A DNA stretch of 64,000 nucleotides from Faecalibacterium prausnitzii (GTDB lineage Bacteria > Bacillota > Clostridia > Oscillospirales > Ruminococcaceae): the NCBI RefSeq assembly GCF_003324185.1, contig NZ_PXUP01000001.1:223408-287407 (forward strand). Direction: 5' to 3'. The notes under the pieces were generated by a model that made no database searches, was not told where the DNA came from, and saw nothing but the letters and a program-made list of their open reading frames with translations. This document shows, in pieces, positions 32,537 to 41,802 of this stretch (the stretch's first letter is position 1; every line of letters starts with the position of its first letter). Both the position numbers and the translations under genes were made by a program.

Positions 32537-34588
32537 ATGGCATACACCGATGATTGGGAAAGCTTGATGAACGGCGTGTTCGGCGCGGGCGGCAAACTGA
32601 AGTTCGGCGGCGCGCAGCCGCAGCCGGAAAAGCCGCAGCCCGAAAAACCGGCGGGCAGCGGCCTGCCGGACCTGAACGCGGCGCTGCTGGAACAACAAAA
32701 GCAGCTGGACGAATTGCTGAAGCAGCAGAACGCCCGGCTGAAGGCGCAGGATGCCGGGGTGCAGACGGCGCTGGAGGACAGCCGCCGGATGCTGCGGGAC
32801 ATGGAAGCGGACGGCCTGCTGGCCAAGGGCACGGCAGACACAAAACCGGAGCAGCTGGGCAGCTTTGAAGGCCTTGCCGCCGAGGTGAAAAAGACCGTCC
32901 TCGGGCAGGACGCCTTTGTGGACAGCGTGGTGCGGGCCATGCGCCGCCCCTTTGTGCTGGGCACCGAGGGCGCAGCCGCCCGCAATGTGATCCTGCTGTG
33001 GGGCGCTCCGGGCACAGGGCGGCACTTTGCACTGGCGGAGACTGCCCGCATCATGGCGGCGCGGGGGCTTTTGCAGAGCGACCGGATGGCGGTGATGGAT
33101 CTTGCGCTTTACCCCGACCCCGGCGCGGAAAAGCTGTTTTTGCAGGACCTTTACGCCGCCCTGCACGCCCCGGGCGAGATCGTGGTGTTTGAGCACTACG
33201 AGAGCTGCCACCCCGGCTTTCTGCGCATTCTCTCCGACCTTGCGGTCAAGGGCAGTGCTCCCCTGTCCAGCCGGTATCTGGTCAACAAGGAGGGCATTCT
33301 GGTAGAAGCCGGCACGGCCCTTGCCCCCGGCGCAGTGAGCCGCATCGACCCCTGCGGCAAGTACCTGATCTTCTTCTCCCGCAAGGGACGGGAGGCGCTG
33401 GCAGATAAGTTTGGCGCGTCCTTTGTGGCGGCGGTAGGGGATGTGTGCCAGACCGCCCCCTTTACCCCGGAAGCGCTGGCGGCGCTGGCCGCGCAGCAGC
33501 TGAACGCGCTGGCGCAGCGGGTGAACAGCCGTCTGGGTCTGACCCTCGCCGCCGGGGCGGATGTGCGGGACTATGTGGCGGCGCAGTGCTCCAAGGAAAA
33601 GGGCGCAGAGGGGCTGGCAGACTGCTGCGAGCGGATCTTCCGGGCTCTGAGCGAGTACTGCCTGCAGACCGATGCAAAACTGTCCGGCACGGTGGCGCTG
33701 ACCGCCGCGCCCGAGGGGCTGCAATTTGCGCTGAACGGTGCCGCCCCGGCAGACCTGTTCAGCCTGCTTCCGGCGGCCTACACCGGCGCGGTGGAGCAGA
33801 TCCGCGCCGAGCTGGATGCGCTGGTGGGGCTTGCCCCGGTCAAGGAGTATGTGTTCGGTCTGGCAGACAATTTACAGGTGCAGCAGCGCCGCGCAGCGGC
33901 AGGCTTCAAGACCGCAAGCCTGTCCATGCACATGATCTTTACCGGCAACCCCGGCACCGGCAAGACCACCATTGCCCGGCTGGTGGCAAAGTACCTCAAG
34001 GCCATCGGCGCGCTGGGGGGCGGGCAGCTGGTGGAGGTGACCCGCGCCGACCTTGTGGGGCGCTACACCGGCCACACCGCCCCGCTGACCAACAGCGTCA
34101 TCGAAAGTGCACTAGGGGGCGTGCTGTTCATTGACGAGGCGTACAGCCTGTACCGCGGCCAGCAGGACAGCTTTGGGCTGGAAGCCATCGACACCCTTGT
34201 AAAGGGCATGGAGGATCACCGGGACGAGCTGGTGGTCATCCTTGCGGGCTACACCAAGGAGATGGAGGTATTCCTCACCGCCAACAGCGGCCTTGCCAGC
34301 CGCTTCCCCAACAAGATCGAGTTCCCGGACTACACCGCAGACGAGCTGCTGGACATCACCGCCGTGCTGGCAAAGGGCAAGGGCTACCGCCTTGCCGAGG
34401 GCTGCACCTTCCCGCTGCTGGGCTACTATAAGCGCCGTCAGGCGCTGGACAGCCGCACCGCCGGCAACGGCCGTCTGGCGCGCAACACGCTGGAAAAGGC
34501 CATCTTCAACCAGAGCCGCCGCCTCATCGCCGAGCCCGCCGCAGAGCTTGACCTCATCCAGCCCAGCGATCTGGAATTTGAGGAATAA
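32537..34588 (+). CDS. Double AAA+ ATPase, CbbX/SpoVK-like second module
   Basis: A 683-residue protein. A Pro/Gln-rich, coiled-coil N-terminus (about 20-85) is followed by a ClpB-like first AAA module with a changed Walker A (GAPGTGRHF, Arg for Lys, near residue 160) and no normal Walker B acid pair. The second module is a complete CbbX/SpoVK type: GNPGTGKTT near 470, VLFIDEAYSL near 530 and the sensor VVILAGYTKEM. It may remodel a protein complex; the partner is unknown. ATG 32537 has GGAGGGC upstream. It is separated from the CobW operon by a terminator. Confidence 0.82.
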   Translation: MAYTDDWESLMNGVFGAGGKLKFGGAQPQPEKPQPEKPAGSGLPDLNAALLEQQKQLDELLKQQNARLKAQDAGVQTALEDSRRMLRDMEADGLLAKGTADTKPEQLGSFEGLAAEVKKTVLGQDAFVDSVVRAMRRPFVLGTEGAAARNVILLWGAPGTGRHFALAETARIMAARGLLQSDRMAVMDLALYPDPGAEKLFLQDLYAALHAPGEIVVFEHYESCHPGFLRILSDLAVKGSAPLSSRYLVNKEGILVEAGTALAPGAVSRIDPCGKYLIFFSRKGREALADKFGASFVAAVGDVCQTAPFTPEALAALAAQQLNALAQRVNSRLGLTLAAGADVRDYVAAQCSKEKGAEGLADCCERIFRALSEYCLQTDAKLSGTVALTAAPEGLQFALNGAAPADLFSLLPAAYTGAVEQIRAELDALVGLAPVKEYVFGLADNLQVQQRRAAAGFKTASLSMHMIFTGNPGTGKTTIARLVAKYLKAIGALGGGQLVEVTRADLVGRYTGHTAPLTNSVIESALGGVLFIDEAYSLYRGQQDSFGLEAIDTLVKGMEDHRDELVVILAGYTKEMEVFLTANSGLASRFPNKIEFPDYTADELLDITAVLAKGKGYRLAEGCTFPLLGYYKRRQALDSRTAGNGRLARNTLEKAIFNQSRRLIAEPAAELDLIQPSDLEFEE

Positions 34589-34605
34589 GGAAAAATTGAT
34601 AGGAA

Positions 34606-34647
34606 AAAGGGTTCCAGAAACGCCCGCAGGCGTTTCCGGAACCCTTT
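34606..34647 (-). terminator. Terminator at the end of the aromatic operon, C(UGCG)G loop
   Basis: AAAGGGTTCC-GAAACGCC pairs with GGCGTTTC-GGAACCCTTT. On the minus strand the loop is C(UGCG)G and five T follow. It also lies downstream of the plus-strand AAA+ gene. Confidence 0.85.
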
Positions 34648-34651
34648 CTGT

Positions 34652-35608
34652 TTATTCATGCTGCTCCGCAAGGCTCTGCACCATCTCGTGCAGCTGAGCG
34701 CGGACGGCGGCGGGGGCGGTGACCTCTACCTTGCCGCCAAAGCCGCACACCCAGCCGAAAAACTGCTGGCTGACGCAGATGGGCACGTCAAAGTGGAAGT
34801 GCTCTGCGTCCTCCGGGCAGAACACCGGCTCCCGGCCAAAGCGCTCCCGCATGACCGGCTCAAGGTCGGCAGCGCATCGCAGGGTGACCCGGTACTCGGT
34901 GCCGCCGAACATATTGAAGTGCTTGCGCAGATAGGCGGGCAGGTCGAAGGTGCGGAAGAACTCCTTGCCCCGGCGCGGCTCGTCCAGCACCAGCACCCCG
35001 GCCATCCGGTCCACCCGGTAGTGGCGTACCGGGGGTGCTTTTTCGTCCTGATAGGCGATCAGGTAATAGCAGCCGTTTTCCCATGCCAGCTGCCACGGGC
35101 TTACGGTGCGCACGGCGCTGCTGCCCTTGTAGCGGAACTGCACCAGACATCCCCGGTTGATGGCAGTGTGCAGCGCGTCGATGCTGTACAAAAGGGTCTG
35201 GCTGTCGGTTTTGGGGCGTCCGTCCACATACACCTGACGCTGCAACTGGGTGCCCTCATAGTCGGAGCAGAGGGCTTCCAGCTTGTGGATGATGCGTTTG
35301 CTGGTGCGCGCCGAGATGACACTGCTGGACTGTACCGCATCCACCAGCAGTTTCAGCTCCGAAAGCTCGAATGCACGGCTGGCCATCCAGTACCCGCCGC
35401 CGCGCCCCCGCTGCAGCTGGATGTCGTAGCCCAGACTGCGCAGGGTGTCGATGTCGCTGTAAATGCTCTTGCGCTCGGCCAGAATGCCCTGATTTTCCAG
35501 CAGCTGCACCAGCTGGGGCACGTTCAGGCGGTGGGTCTCGTCGGTGCGCTGCTCAAGGATGCGCAGCAGCGTTACCAGCTTGGATTTCTGTCCTTCCTGC
35601 TTGGGCAT
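34652..35608 (-). CDS. WYL-domain transcriptional regulator
   Basis: A 318-residue regulator: N-terminal winged HTH (LVTLLRILEQRTDETHRLNV then RKSIYSDIDTLRSLGYDI, about residues 11-66) and a WYL domain (VRTVSPWQLAWENGCYYLIA, the W-Y-L signature near 180), then the WCX tail. Such proteins bind nucleotides or other ligands and control operons. It starts 22 bp after tyrA on the same strand and is probably the last gene of the aromatic operon, possibly its regulator. GGAGG lies 9 nt before ATG 35608. Confidence 0.87.
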   Translation of the reverse strand: MPKQEGQKSKLVTLLRILEQRTDETHRLNVPQLVQLLENQGILAERKSIYSDIDTLRSLGYDIQLQRGRGGGYWMASRAFELSELKLLVDAVQSSSVISARTSKRIIHKLEALCSDYEGTQLQRQVYVDGRPKTDSQTLLYSIDALHTAINRGCLVQFRYKGSSAVRTVSPWQLAWENGCYYLIAYQDEKAPPVRHYRVDRMAGVLVLDEPRRGKEFFRTFDLPAYLRKHFNMFGGTEYRVTLRCAADLEPVMRERFGREPVFCPEDAEHFHFDVPICVSQQFFGWVCGFGGKVEVTAPAAVRAQLHEMVQSLAEQHE

Positions 35609-35630
35609 GGGGCAATACCTCCGTCACGGT

Positions 35631-36494
35631 TTATTCCGGCAGCTTTTTGTCAAAGGCGGCGCGGCGCTGGGTGGAAAGGCGGAACATCTGTTCCAGCTTG
35701 TCCCGGTCGTCCGCTACAAGGGCGGCGCGCATCTCCTGCAAAGCGGAATCGAACTGGTCGATCTCGCTGATCAGGTTCTGCTTGTTCCACAAAAACAGCT
35801 CTGCCCACATTTTGTCGTTGATGCGTGCAATGCGGGTCAGGTCGCGGAAGGAGTCGCCGGTGTATTCGCACAGCGAGGAGTTGTCGTTGGCGCACATCAG
35901 GCTTACGGCAATGGCGTGGCACAGCTGGCTGACATAGCCGATCATCCGGTCGTGCTCCTGCACGGTCAGGGTGCAGATATGCTTGAAACCCAGCACCTCG
36001 GCAAGCTCCTTTGCCCACTGGATGCCCGCCGGGGTGTTCTTTTCGGTGGGAGTGATGATGAAGTTTGCCGGGGCAAAATTCACCTCGGCGGCGTGTTCCA
36101 CGCTGGAAGTTTCGCGGCCTGCCATGGGATGGCTGGCAATGAACTCCACCCCTGCCGGGCACAGTGCCTGCACCGGCTCCACAAGGCCGGTCTTGACGCC
36201 GGAAACATCCGTAAAGATGCACCCGGGCTTGAGCAGGTGGCCGTAGGTGCCAAACCAGTCCAGCAGCGCGGTGGGGTACAGGCCAAAGATGATATGGTCG
36301 GCCTGCCGGACAAGGTCCTCAAAATCGTGGGTCTTACCGCCGGCGATATAGCCGTGCTCCAGCGCGTACTGCAAATGTCCCTCGCTGCGGTTGATGCCGT
36401 CCACATGGAAGCCTGCGCGGGTCAGCTCCAGCGCGTACTTGCCGCCCAGTAGACCCAGACCCACTACGAGATAACGTTTTGTTTTATCAAGCAT
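35631..36494 (-). CDS. tyrA: Prephenate dehydrogenase
   Basis: A 287-residue NAD(P)-dependent enzyme converting prephenate to 4-hydroxyphenylpyruvate for tyrosine. The Rossmann motif is VVGLGLLGGKYALELTRAG (residues 10-28); DVSGVKTGLVEP and the catalytic His in ASHPMAGRETSS follow. There is no C-terminal ACT domain, so it may not be feedback-controlled by Tyr through that route. GGAGG precedes ATG 36494, which overlaps the end of aroA by 8 nt. Confidence 0.93.
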   Translation of the reverse strand: MLDKTKRYLVVGLGLLGGKYALELTRAGFHVDGINRSEGHLQYALEHGYIAGGKTHDFEDLVRQADHIIFGLYPTALLDWFGTYGHLLKPGCIFTDVSGVKTGLVEPVQALCPAGVEFIASHPMAGRETSSVEHAAEVNFAPANFIITPTEKNTPAGIQWAKELAEVLGFKHICTLTVQEHDRMIGYVSQLCHAIAVSLMCANDNSSLCEYTGDSFRDLTRIARINDKMWAELFLWNKQNLISEIDQFDSALQEMRAALVADDRDKLEQMFRLSTQRRAAFDKKLPE

Positions 36495-37761
36495 CTTCTA
36501 CCTCCACGCCAAGCGGCGCTGCATCTGCAAAAAAGCCGGGCCAGCTCTTCTGGATGGCTTCGGCATCGTCCACGGTCAGGGGCAGTGCGGCGGCAGCAGC
36601 CAGCACCGCAAGGCTCATGACCACCCGGTGGTCGTTGTGGCCGTGCAGGGGGGCGGCAGGGGCGTGCAGACGCTCCGCACAGCCGTGCACCGTGATGGTG
36701 CCGCCGTCGCTTTCCAGCACGCCGCCGCAGGCGCGCAGCTCGGCCTCCATGGCCGCGATGCGGTCGCTCTCCTTCAACCGCAGCCGCTCCGCGTTGCGGA
36801 TGACGGTGGTGCCCTCGCACAGCAGACCCAGCACCATCAGCACGGGGCCAAGGTCGGGGCAGTCCGCAAGGTCGATATCCACCCCGTGCAGGGGTGCTTT
36901 TGCAAAGGTGACGCGGTCGCCCGTGCGGGTGAACACCGCGCCGCACCGGCGCAGGATGTCCAGAATAGCGGCATCGCCCTGCAAAGTATCCGGTGCAAGG
37001 CCAGTGATGGTCACCCCGCCGCACACCGCACCCAGCACCGCCGGGAAAGCGGCCTGACTGTAATCGCCCTCCACGTTGTAGTCGCAGGGGTGGTACTGCT
37101 GCCCGCCGGGCAGCAGCAGGGTGGTTTCGTCCAGCCAGCGGCTGTGCACCCCAAAGGCGGCCTGTACGGCGCGGGTCATGTCGATGTAGCTGCGGCTCTC
37201 CACGGGGGGAATAAGGTGCAGCTGGCTGTCCCCGGGCAGCAAAGGCAGCGCGAACAGCAGCCCGCTGATGAACTGGCTGGACACGTTGCCTGCCAGCCGG
37301 TAGTCCCCGGGGGTCAGTGCACCCTCCACGGTCAGCCCGGAGAGGGACTGCTCAAACCGTAGATTCTGCTCACGATATAACGTTTCGTATACGCATTGCG
37401 GGCGCTCCATCAGCCGTCCGCGCCCGGTAAAGGTGACCGGCTGGCCGGTCAGGCTGGCAATGGGGATCAAAAACCGCAGGGTGCTGCCGCTTTCGCAGCA
37501 GTCCACCGGGGCGGTCAGGGGCAGAAAATGCCCAAGCCCCTGCACAGTGGCATCGTCCGCGCCGATGTCCACGGCGGCGCACAGCTGTGCGGCAGCGGAC
37601 AGGGTGGCAGAGATGTCCTTGCTGAATTCCAGATGGGTGATGTGAGAGCGCCCTACGGCCAGCGCGGCGCACAGCACGGCGCGGTGCGCCATGCTTTTGC
37701 TGGGCGGCGCGGCGATCACGCCCCCGATGCCGCCGGGGGCAGGTCTGATGGTTACAAGCAT
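36487..37761 (-). CDS. aroA: EPSP synthase (3-phosphoshikimate 1-carboxyvinyltransferase)
   Basis: A 424-residue enzyme of step six of the shikimate pathway. The N-terminal PPSKSMAHRAVL (residues 19-30), ESGSTLRFLIP (near 91) and the C-terminal RLRLKESDRI and GHNDHRVVMSLAV are the substrate- and PEP-binding signatures. ATG 37761 is preceded by AAAAGGA and matches family N-termini; the 80 codons upstream in frame are non-coding repeat. It overlaps tyrA. Confidence 0.95.
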   Translation of the reverse strand: MLVTIRPAPGGIGGVIAAPPSKSMAHRAVLCAALAVGRSHITHLEFSKDISATLSAAAQLCAAVDIGADDATVQGLGHFLPLTAPVDCCESGSTLRFLIPIASLTGQPVTFTGRGRLMERPQCVYETLYREQNLRFEQSLSGLTVEGALTPGDYRLAGNVSSQFISGLLFALPLLPGDSQLHLIPPVESRSYIDMTRAVQAAFGVHSRWLDETTLLLPGGQQYHPCDYNVEGDYSQAAFPAVLGAVCGGVTITGLAPDTLQGDAAILDILRRCGAVFTRTGDRVTFAKAPLHGVDIDLADCPDLGPVLMVLGLLCEGTTVIRNAERLRLKESDRIAAMEAELRACGGVLESDGGTITVHGCAERLHAPAAPLHGHNDHRVVMSLAVLAAAAALPLTVDDAEAIQKSWPGFFADAAPLGVEVEDA

Positions 37762-37808
37762 AGCGGTGTTATCCTTTTTTCTCGCCCTTGCATCGGTACT
37801 GCACCAAA

Positions 37809-37886
37809 GCCTTCCCCCGGTCGGGGGAAGGTGGCTGCGAACGCAGGGAGCAGACGGATGAGGGCGCTGGTAGCTGGCGCTTTCCC
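37809..37886. repeat. Hairpin repeat inside the aromatic operon
   Basis: CCTTCCCCC (37810-37818) and GGGGGAAGG (37823-37831) form a hairpin; GGTGGCTGCGAACGCAGGGAG follows. Similar stretches occur in the gaps at about 49010-49080 and 60100-60150. It fills the 143-bp gap between the DAHP synthase gene and aroA, the only large gap in the operon, and could weaken read-through. Confidence 0.5.
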
Positions 37887-37904
37887 TGAACAGGAAGGCG
37901 TTTT

Positions 37905-38921
37905 TTACATATTCCGGCCGATAGCCCAAGCCACCTGACGGCACTTTGCCATGGCCTGTGCAAAGGCGTCCGGGGTCAGGCACTGTGCGCCGTCGCTCCA
38001 TGCGTGCTGGGGGTCGTAGTGCACCTCTACCTCCAGACCGTCCGCACCGGCGGCTACCGCGGCGATCATCATAGGCTCCACCAGATTGGCCTTGCCGGTG
38101 GCGTGGCTGGGGTCTACCACGATGGGCAGATGGGTCTTTTCGTGGATGAGGGGCACGGCGGAGAGATCCAGCGTGTTGCGGGTGTATTTTTCAAAGGTGC
38201 GGATGCCGCGCTCGCAGAAGATGACCTGCTCGTTGCCGCCGGCCATGATGTACTCGGCGCTCATGATCCACTCTTCAATGGTGTTGCACAGGCCGCGCTT
38301 GAGCAGCACGGGCTTGTGCATTTTGCCCACGGCCTTGAGCAGCTGGAAGTTCTGCATATTGCGTGCGCCGATCTGCACCACGTCCACATACTCCTCAAAC
38401 TCCGGGATGCGGTCCTCGCTCATCAGCTCGGAGACGATGGGCAGGCCGGTGGCTTCGCGTGCCTTTACCATGTCCAAGATGCCCTCGGTCTCCAGACCCT
38501 GAAAGGCGTAGGGAGAGGTGCGGGGCTTGTAGGCACCGCCGCGGAACAGCGCTGCGCCGCCCGCCTTGACCCCCTGCGCGATGCGCAGCGCCTGCTCGGC
38601 GTTTTCGATGCTGCAGGGGCCCGCCATGACGGCGATCTTTTCCTTGCTGCCGATCTTCACGCCGCCGCAATCGATGACCGAGTCTGCGGGGTGGAACAGG
38701 CGGTTTGCGCGCTTATAGGGCGCGGACACGCGGGTAACGTTGTCGATCCACGGGTTTGCCAGCACGTCCCGCTCGTCGATCTTGGTGGTGTCGCCCACCA
38801 GACCGAACACGTTGTAGTCCTTGCCGGTGATCAGGGTCACGTCCAGACCCTGCTTTTCGAATTTGTCAACGATCTTTTCCAGCTCCTCTTTGGGAGTGCC
38901 TTTTTTGGTGGAGATGATCAT
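37905..38921 (-). CDS. aroF: DAHP synthase, type I-beta with N-terminal regulatory-like domain
   Basis: A 338-residue 3-deoxy-7-phosphoheptulonate synthase, the first step of the pathway (PEP plus erythrose 4-phosphate). Residues 1-70 form a ferredoxin-like domain (MIISTKKGTPKEELEKIVDK) like that of Thermotoga-type enzymes, where it gives feedback control. The barrel holds MAGPCSIENAEQ, FRGGAYKPRTSPY, the QIGARNMQNF loop, ERGIRTF and VVDPSHATGK. The metal ligands Cys and His are present. Called aroF by general use; the symbol is not specific to a feedback type. Confidence 0.93.
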   Translation of the reverse strand: MIISTKKGTPKEELEKIVDKFEKQGLDVTLITGKDYNVFGLVGDTTKIDERDVLANPWIDNVTRVSAPYKRANRLFHPADSVIDCGGVKIGSKEKIAVMAGPCSIENAEQALRIAQGVKAGGAALFRGGAYKPRTSPYAFQGLETEGILDMVKAREATGLPIVSELMSEDRIPEFEEYVDVVQIGARNMQNFQLLKAVGKMHKPVLLKRGLCNTIEEWIMSAEYIMAGGNEQVIFCERGIRTFEKYTRNTLDLSAVPLIHEKTHLPIVVDPSHATGKANLVEPMMIAAVAAGADGLEVEVHYDPQHAWSDGAQCLTPDAFAQAMAKCRQVAWAIGRNM

Positions 38922-38947
38922 GGGAGGTCGTTCCTTTCCTGTTTGTT

Positions 38948-39412
38948 TTACATCACGATATGCGCCTTAGAGGAGCCATCGGTGCGCAGCAGCTGCGCCA
39001 GCCAGATGCAGGCGTGCAGGTAGCCCTGCGGGCCTTCGCCGATAAAATGCCCCTGACAGCCAAAGGACACCACATCCGTTTTGCGGAAGGGCTCACGCTC
39101 GTCCGGGGCGTCCAACATCACCTCTACGGCGGGCACGCTGCACAGCCGCAGCGCGTCCAGAATGGCTACGCTGTAATGGGCGTAGCCGCCGGGGTTCAGC
39201 ACGATGCCGTCCACCCGCCCGGGGGCAGACTGGATCTCGTCGATCAAATCGCCCTCGTGGTTGGACTGACAGATATCCGTTTCAATGCCAAGCTGGTCGC
39301 AGCCCGCCTGCACATAGTCCATCAGGCCGGTGTAGTCCACTTCGCCCGGCACGCCGGGCTCAGACCAGCGCGCCAGATTGATGTTTGGCCCGTTAAGAAT
39401 CAAAAATTTCAT
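38948..39412 (-). CDS. aroQ: Type II 3-dehydroquinase-like protein, atypical active site
   Basis: A 154-residue AroQ-type protein, by position the dehydroquinate dehydratase of the operon. The frame FLILNGPNINL and the catalytic-base segment LNPGGYAHYS (H79) fit. The lid loop, normally with R and Y in a REPxxYG pattern, reads WSEPGVPGE, so the Arg is Ser17 and the Tyr is Pro22. The later EVH motif reads EVM (Met99). Either this branch uses other residues or it is not a normal dehydratase. It overlaps the fused aroE-aroK gene by 20 nt. Confidence 0.75.
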   Translation of the reverse strand: MKFLILNGPNINLARWSEPGVPGEVDYTGLMDYVQAGCDQLGIETDICQSNHEGDLIDEIQSAPGRVDGIVLNPGGYAHYSVAILDALRLCSVPAVEVMLDAPDEREPFRKTDVVSFGCQGHFIGEGPQGYLHACIWLAQLLRTDGSSKAHIVM

Positions 39413-40655
39413 CCAGTGCCTCCTGTGCAGCTGCCAGCGCCTCGGCCAGCGTGCCGGTGTTAGAAATCACCGCATCTGCGGCGGCAAGGTACAGCGGGCG
39501 GCGCTGGGCTTCCATGGTGCGCAGCGCCTCGGCGCTGGAAGAAAGCGGACGGTTGCCGCCCACAGCCAGCGCTTCCACCGGCCGGTCGATGAACAGCACC
39601 ACGCCGTTCTGGCGCAGGGCGCGGACATTCTCTGCCCGCTTCACCGCGCCGCCGCCGCAGGAGAGCACAAGTCCTTTTTCCTTGCCGAAACGGGCGATCT
39701 GCGCGGCTTCCTTTGCCCGGAAGCCTTCTTCGCCCTCGGCGGCAAAGATATCCGGGATGCTGCGTCCGTCTGCCTTGACGATCTCCTCGTCCAGATCCAC
39801 AAGCGGTCTGCCCAGCTGCTTTGCCAGCAGGCGGCCAAGGGTGGATTTGCCGCAGGAGGGCATTCCCACAAGGGCGATATTCAGCGTCTCGCGGCGCAGC
39901 GCAGCGGTAATGCGCCGCACCTCGCCCGGGGCGTCCTCGAACTTGCGGCCAAGGAAGTATTCGGCGGCATACACCGCCTGTGCCACCAGCATCTCCAGCC
40001 CGCCTACGGCTACCGGCACACCGGCGTCCTCGGCGCGGAGAATGAGTTCGGTCTTGTTGGGGTTATAGACCACGTCCACCACGGCTTCCAGCCCGGGCAT
40101 GGCGGCCACGTCCAGACTGCACACGCCCACGTTTGGGTACATCCCGGCGGGGGTGGTGTTGAACACCACCTGTGCGCCGCTGCGCACGGCTTCGGCGTAG
40201 CTCAGCTCGCCCTTTTCCGGGTCGGGGGTGCGGCTGACCGTCAGCACCTTGGCAGCACCTTTGTCCAGCGCCACCGCGCGGGTGGTGTTGTGGGTGCCGC
40301 CGGTGCCTAAAATGAGCACCGTTTTGCCCGCAAGTTCCACGCCGTGGGCTTCGCACAGGTGGGCAAAGCCCAGATAATCGGTGTTGTAGCCGTAGAGCAG
40401 GCCGTTTTTATTGACCACCGTGTTCACCGCACCGATGGCGCGGGCGCGGGGGTCGATGAAGGAGCAGTACTCCATCACCAGCTTTTTATAGGGGATGGTC
40501 ACGTTGATGGCCTTGAACTGCCGCCGCTGCAAAAAGGCGCGGGCATCTGCCTCGGTGGGCAGGGGGCACAGCTCGTAGCTGTACCCGCAGAGCAGCTCAT
40601 GGATGGTCTTGGAGTAGGAGTGTCCCAGCTTGCCGCCGATCAGTCCGTATTCCAT
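39393..40655 (-). CDS. aroE-aroK: Fused shikimate dehydrogenase - shikimate kinase
   Basis: A 420-residue fusion of two successive enzymes. Residues 1-245 are AroE: GHSYSKTIH, the catalytic Lys in NVTIPYKK (51-58), Asp in GYNTDYLGF and the NADP motif LGTGGTHNTTRA. Residues 255-420 are AroK: P-loop GMPSCGKST (264-272), DLDEEIVKADGRSIPDIF, LSCGGGAVKR and RPLY near the end. Channelling of shikimate is possible. It starts 1 bp after the aroC stop, with AGGAGG inside the aroC end. Confidence 0.94.
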   Translation of the reverse strand: MEYGLIGGKLGHSYSKTIHELLCGYSYELCPLPTEADARAFLQRRQFKAINVTIPYKKLVMEYCSFIDPRARAIGAVNTVVNKNGLLYGYNTDYLGFAHLCEAHGVELAGKTVLILGTGGTHNTTRAVALDKGAAKVLTVSRTPDPEKGELSYAEAVRSGAQVVFNTTPAGMYPNVGVCSLDVAAMPGLEAVVDVVYNPNKTELILRAEDAGVPVAVGGLEMLVAQAVYAAEYFLGRKFEDAPGEVRRITAALRRETLNIALVGMPSCGKSTLGRLLAKQLGRPLVDLDEEIVKADGRSIPDIFAAEGEEGFRAKEAAQIARFGKEKGLVLSCGGGAVKRAENVRALRQNGVVLFIDRPVEALAVGGNRPLSSSAEALRTMEAQRRPLYLAAADAVISNTGTLAEALAAAQEALDEIFDS

Positions 40656-40656
40656 C

Positions 40657-41799
40657 TCAGGCCTCCTTCCGGTAGCCGGTGGGGTCGGTCATCCACCGGG
40701 CACCGTACCGGGCGGTGAGCAGATCGCCCACCGCAAGGGCGGCGGCGCAGGTCTGCACAATGGCGGCCCGGGGCACGATGCAGGGGTCGTGCCGCCCCTG
40801 AATGGACAGCTGCGCGTCCTTTTTGGCGATGTAATCCACCGTATCCTGCTGCTTGTAGATGCTGGGAGTGGGCTTGACGGCGGTGCGGAACACCACCGGC
40901 ATCCCGTTGGCGATGCCGCCGTTGATGCCTGCGTTGTGGTTGGTGGCGGTGACCACCGCGCCCTCTGCCGTCATGCGGAAGGCGTCGTTTGCCTCCGAGC
41001 CGCGCAGCCCGGCAAAGCCGAAGCCGGTGCCGAACTCGATGCCCTTGACCGCCGGGATGGAAAAGGCCAGATGGGCGATCTCGCTCTCCACGCTGTCAAA
41101 GTAAGGCTCGCCGATGCCGGCGGGCAGACCGAGGATGGCAGTTTCCAGCACGCCGCCCACGCTGTCGCCCTCGGCACCGGCGGCGCGGATGGCGGCTTTC
41201 ATGGGCTCCTCCACGGCGGCGTCCAACACCGCAAAGCCCTCGGTCTTACTGGCAAGCGTCTCCACCTGTGCCGCAAGGGCGGCGGGGTCGTCCAGTGCAA
41301 AGGGCGTATCTGCAAGACCAGCGCACCGGGCGATGTGGGTGGCGATATCAATACCCGCCCGCTGCAATGCGGCAAGCACGATGCTGCCGCCTGCCACGAG
41401 GGCGGCGGTCACCCGGCCGGAAAAGTGCCCGCCGCCCCGGGCGTCCTGAAAGCCGTGATACTTGGCGTAGGCGGTAAAGTCCGCGTGACCGGGGCGCAGC
41501 AGGTCGGCGGTCTTGGCGTAGTCGCCGCTGCGGGTGTTCTGGTTTTCGATCATCAGGGCAATGGCGGTGCCGGTGGTGTGGCCGTTCACCACACCGGAAA
41601 GCAGCTGCACCGCATCTGCCTCCACCCGGGGGGTGGAAAGGCCGTCGCCCCGGGCACGGCGCTTATCCATGCAGGCGGCGAGGAAGCTCTCGTCTACCGG
41701 CACACCGGCGGCCATGCCGTCCAGCACAGCGCCCACGGCACGGCCGTGACTCTCGCCGAAGATAGTCAGCGAAAGGTCGCTGCCAAAGGTATTTTTCAT
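40657..41799 (-). CDS. aroC: Chorismate synthase
   Basis: A 380-residue FMN-dependent enzyme making chorismate from EPSP. It starts MKNTFGSDLSLTIFGESHGR with the conserved GESHG, has the FMN- and substrate-binding stretches RPGHADFTAYAKY and DARGGGHFSGRVTAAL, and the C-terminal RHDPCIVPRA. Length is normal. It needs reduced FMN supplied by another enzyme. It starts 3 bp after the aroB stop, so translation is coupled. Confidence 0.96.
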   Translation of the reverse strand: MKNTFGSDLSLTIFGESHGRAVGAVLDGMAAGVPVDESFLAACMDKRRARGDGLSTPRVEADAVQLLSGVVNGHTTGTAIALMIENQNTRSGDYAKTADLLRPGHADFTAYAKYHGFQDARGGGHFSGRVTAALVAGGSIVLAALQRAGIDIATHIARCAGLADTPFALDDPAALAAQVETLASKTEGFAVLDAAVEEPMKAAIRAAGAEGDSVGGVLETAILGLPAGIGEPYFDSVESEIAHLAFSIPAVKGIEFGTGFGFAGLRGSEANDAFRMTAEGAVVTATNHNAGINGGIANGMPVVFRTAVKPTPSIYKQQDTVDYIAKKDAQLSIQGRHDPCIVPRAAIVQTCAAALAVGDLLTARYGARWMTDPTGYRKEA

Positions 41800-41802
41800 G
41801 GG

